Positions 13,335 through 14,216 of a DNA stretch of 14,216 nt are shown piece after piece. The notes beneath the pieces were generated by a model, which saw nothing but the letters and a program-made list of their open reading frames with translations, ran no database searches and was not told the origin of the DNA. The stretch's first letter is position 1, and each line of letters begins with the position of its first letter. Origin of the DNA: Azoarcus sp. (lineage in GTDB: Bacteria; Pseudomonadota; Gammaproteobacteria; Burkholderiales; Rhodocyclaceae). Location: the NCBI GenBank assembly GCA_023230755.1, contig JALNWS010000107.1, positions 1 through 14,216 of the forward strand, written 5' to 3'. The position numbers were made by a program, and so were the translations under genes.

Positions 13335-14216
13335 ATGCATTCGAGACCCGTGCCGCAAACACAAACCGTCCCTTCCGTGAATCAGGATTTCTGGCCCTTC
13401 TGCCTCGCTCACCTTGAACAGGAACTGCCTCAACAGCAGTTCAATACCTGGATCAAGACGCTTCAGGTCGTCTGCGGTGAAGCTGCGGACGGCGGGCCCA
13501 CCCTTACCCTGACCGCCCCGAACCGCTTTGTGATGCAATGGGTGCGCGAACGCTACCTGCGCCGCATTGGCGAACTCGGCGAAGAGTTTCATGGCGTACC
13601 GCTGCAGCTTGATCTGCAGCTGCCGGCGCCCGGCGCGGCGCGCACGCCGGTCAAGCCGGTGGCGAGCGCCGCGCCCGCTGCCGGCAGTGCACACGCTGAC
13701 GCCACCGGCGTCACCCCCGGCCAGGCGGCAGACGCAGCGCCGGCGCGGGAATCACGACCTGCAGCACCCGCGCCAGTCACGCGCAGTTCGTCGCCCGAAC
13801 CCCTGTCTGGCACCGAACTCGCCTACGAGAAGACCCGCCTCAACGCCGACTTCACCTTCGACACCCTGGTCACCGGCCGCGCCAACGATCTGGCACGGGC
13901 GGCCGCCATGCAGGTGGCGCAGAACCCCGGCACCTCATATAACCCGCTGTTCGTCTACGGCGGCGTCGGCCTGGGCAAGACTCACCTGGTGCACGCCATC
14001 GGCAACGCCGTATTCCGCCAGAATCCCCGTGCCGTGGTGCGTTATGTACACGTCGAGGACTACTACGCCGACGTCGTGCGTGCCTATCAGCAGAAAAGCT
14101 TCGATGCGTTCAAGCGCTACTACCGCTCGCTCGACATGCTGATCATCGACGACATCCAGTGCTGCGATAACGAGAGCCGGACCCAGGCAGAGTTCTTCCA
14201 CGCATGCAGCACGCTC
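13335..14216 (+). CDS. dnaA: Chromosomal replication initiator DnaA, N-terminal part (cut by the right edge)
   Basis: Initiator ATPase that binds DnaA boxes and opens oriC. The frame from the ATG at 13335 is open to the window end, 294 residues. Domain I (about 15-97) includes FWPFCLAHLEQELPQQQFNTWI, here seen as residues 19-40. Domain II (about 98-162) is a long Ala/Pro-rich linker. Domain III starts LNADFTFDTLVTGRAN (169-184) and has Walker A GGVGLGKTH (209-217) and Walker B LIIDDIQ (269-275). The start is unsure: GTG codons at 13350 and 13377 are also in frame, none with a strong ribosome binding site. Right after Walker B the usual DDIQFF is DDIQCC, an odd change near the sequence edge. 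Sensor and DNA-binding domains lie outside the window. Confidence 0.95.
   Translation, partial: MHSRPVPQTQTVPSVNQDFWPFCLAHLEQELPQQQFNTWIKTLQVVCGEAADGGPTLTLTAPNRFVMQWVRERYLRRIGELGEEFHGVPLQLDLQLPAPGAARTPVKPVASAAPAAGSAHADATGVTPGQAADAAPARESRPAAPAPVTRSSSPEPLSGTELAYEKTRLNADFTFDTLVTGRANDLARAAAMQVAQNPGTSYNPLFVYGGVGLGKTHLVHAIGNAVFRQNPRAVVRYVHVEDYYADVVRAYQQKSFDAFKRYYRSLDMLIIDDIQCCDNESRTQAEFFHACSTL

Noticed and set aside
13567..14142. 191-codon plus-strand frame within dnaA
   Set aside because: It reads dnaA in another phase; the dnaA frame carries the Walker motifs and domain I.

Overview
The window is GC-rich chromosomal DNA from a betaproteobacterium. Rhodocyclales (Azoarcus/Thauera/Aromatoleum-like) is my best guess, from the style of the proteins and from linkage of a DUF4390 gene and an NtrY/NtrX-type two-component pair with rsmB and trkA-trkH. 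This is recognition from memory, not a database result. The region is the side of the replication origin that carries rpmH-rnpA-yidC-mnmE. Every gene except dnaA lies on the minus strand. I see no insertion sequence, prophage, CRISPR array, tRNA or rRNA.

Layout from right to left. (1) 13335-14216, plus strand: the 5' part of dnaA, cut by the right edge. (2) 13050-13334: the divergent rpmH/dnaA spacer, with a consensus DnaA box, an AT-rich stretch and a good sigma70 promoter for rpmH; this is a candidate oriC. (3) 9448-13049: rpmH, rnpA, yidC and mnmE (ribosomal protein L34, RNase P protein, membrane insertase, tRNA-modifying GTPase). The yidD gene usually found between rnpA and yidC is missing. 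(4) 7490-9336: a tightly packed group of a small four-cysteine 'oxidoreductase-like' protein, a trans-aconitate methyltransferase-like protein and a YfcA-type TSUP membrane protein. (5) 1-7287: rsmB (16S rRNA m5C967 methyltransferase), a DUF4390 exported protein, an NtrY-like sensor kinase, an NtrX-like regulator, trkA and the start of trkH (potassium uptake). Overlapping or nearly touching stop and start codons imply translational coupling at most of these junctions.

The most notable non-coding content is two near-textbook parS (ParB-binding) sites, 7467-7482 and 8269-8284, on either side of the TSUP gene and 5-6 kb from dnaA. The second is built into coding sequence: it supplies the last three codons and stop of the methyltransferase gene and reaches the first base of the TSUP start codon. 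A third, stretched parS-like palindrome (1905-1924) lies upstream of trkA and shares a 14-base left flank and left arm with the first parS.

Nothing here amounts to a wholly new system. The best leads are the parS arrangement, the stretched palindrome, the NtrX-like regulator whose AAA+ domain has lost its ATPase and sigma54 motifs, the missing yidD and the small cysteine protein coupled to the methyltransferase gene.
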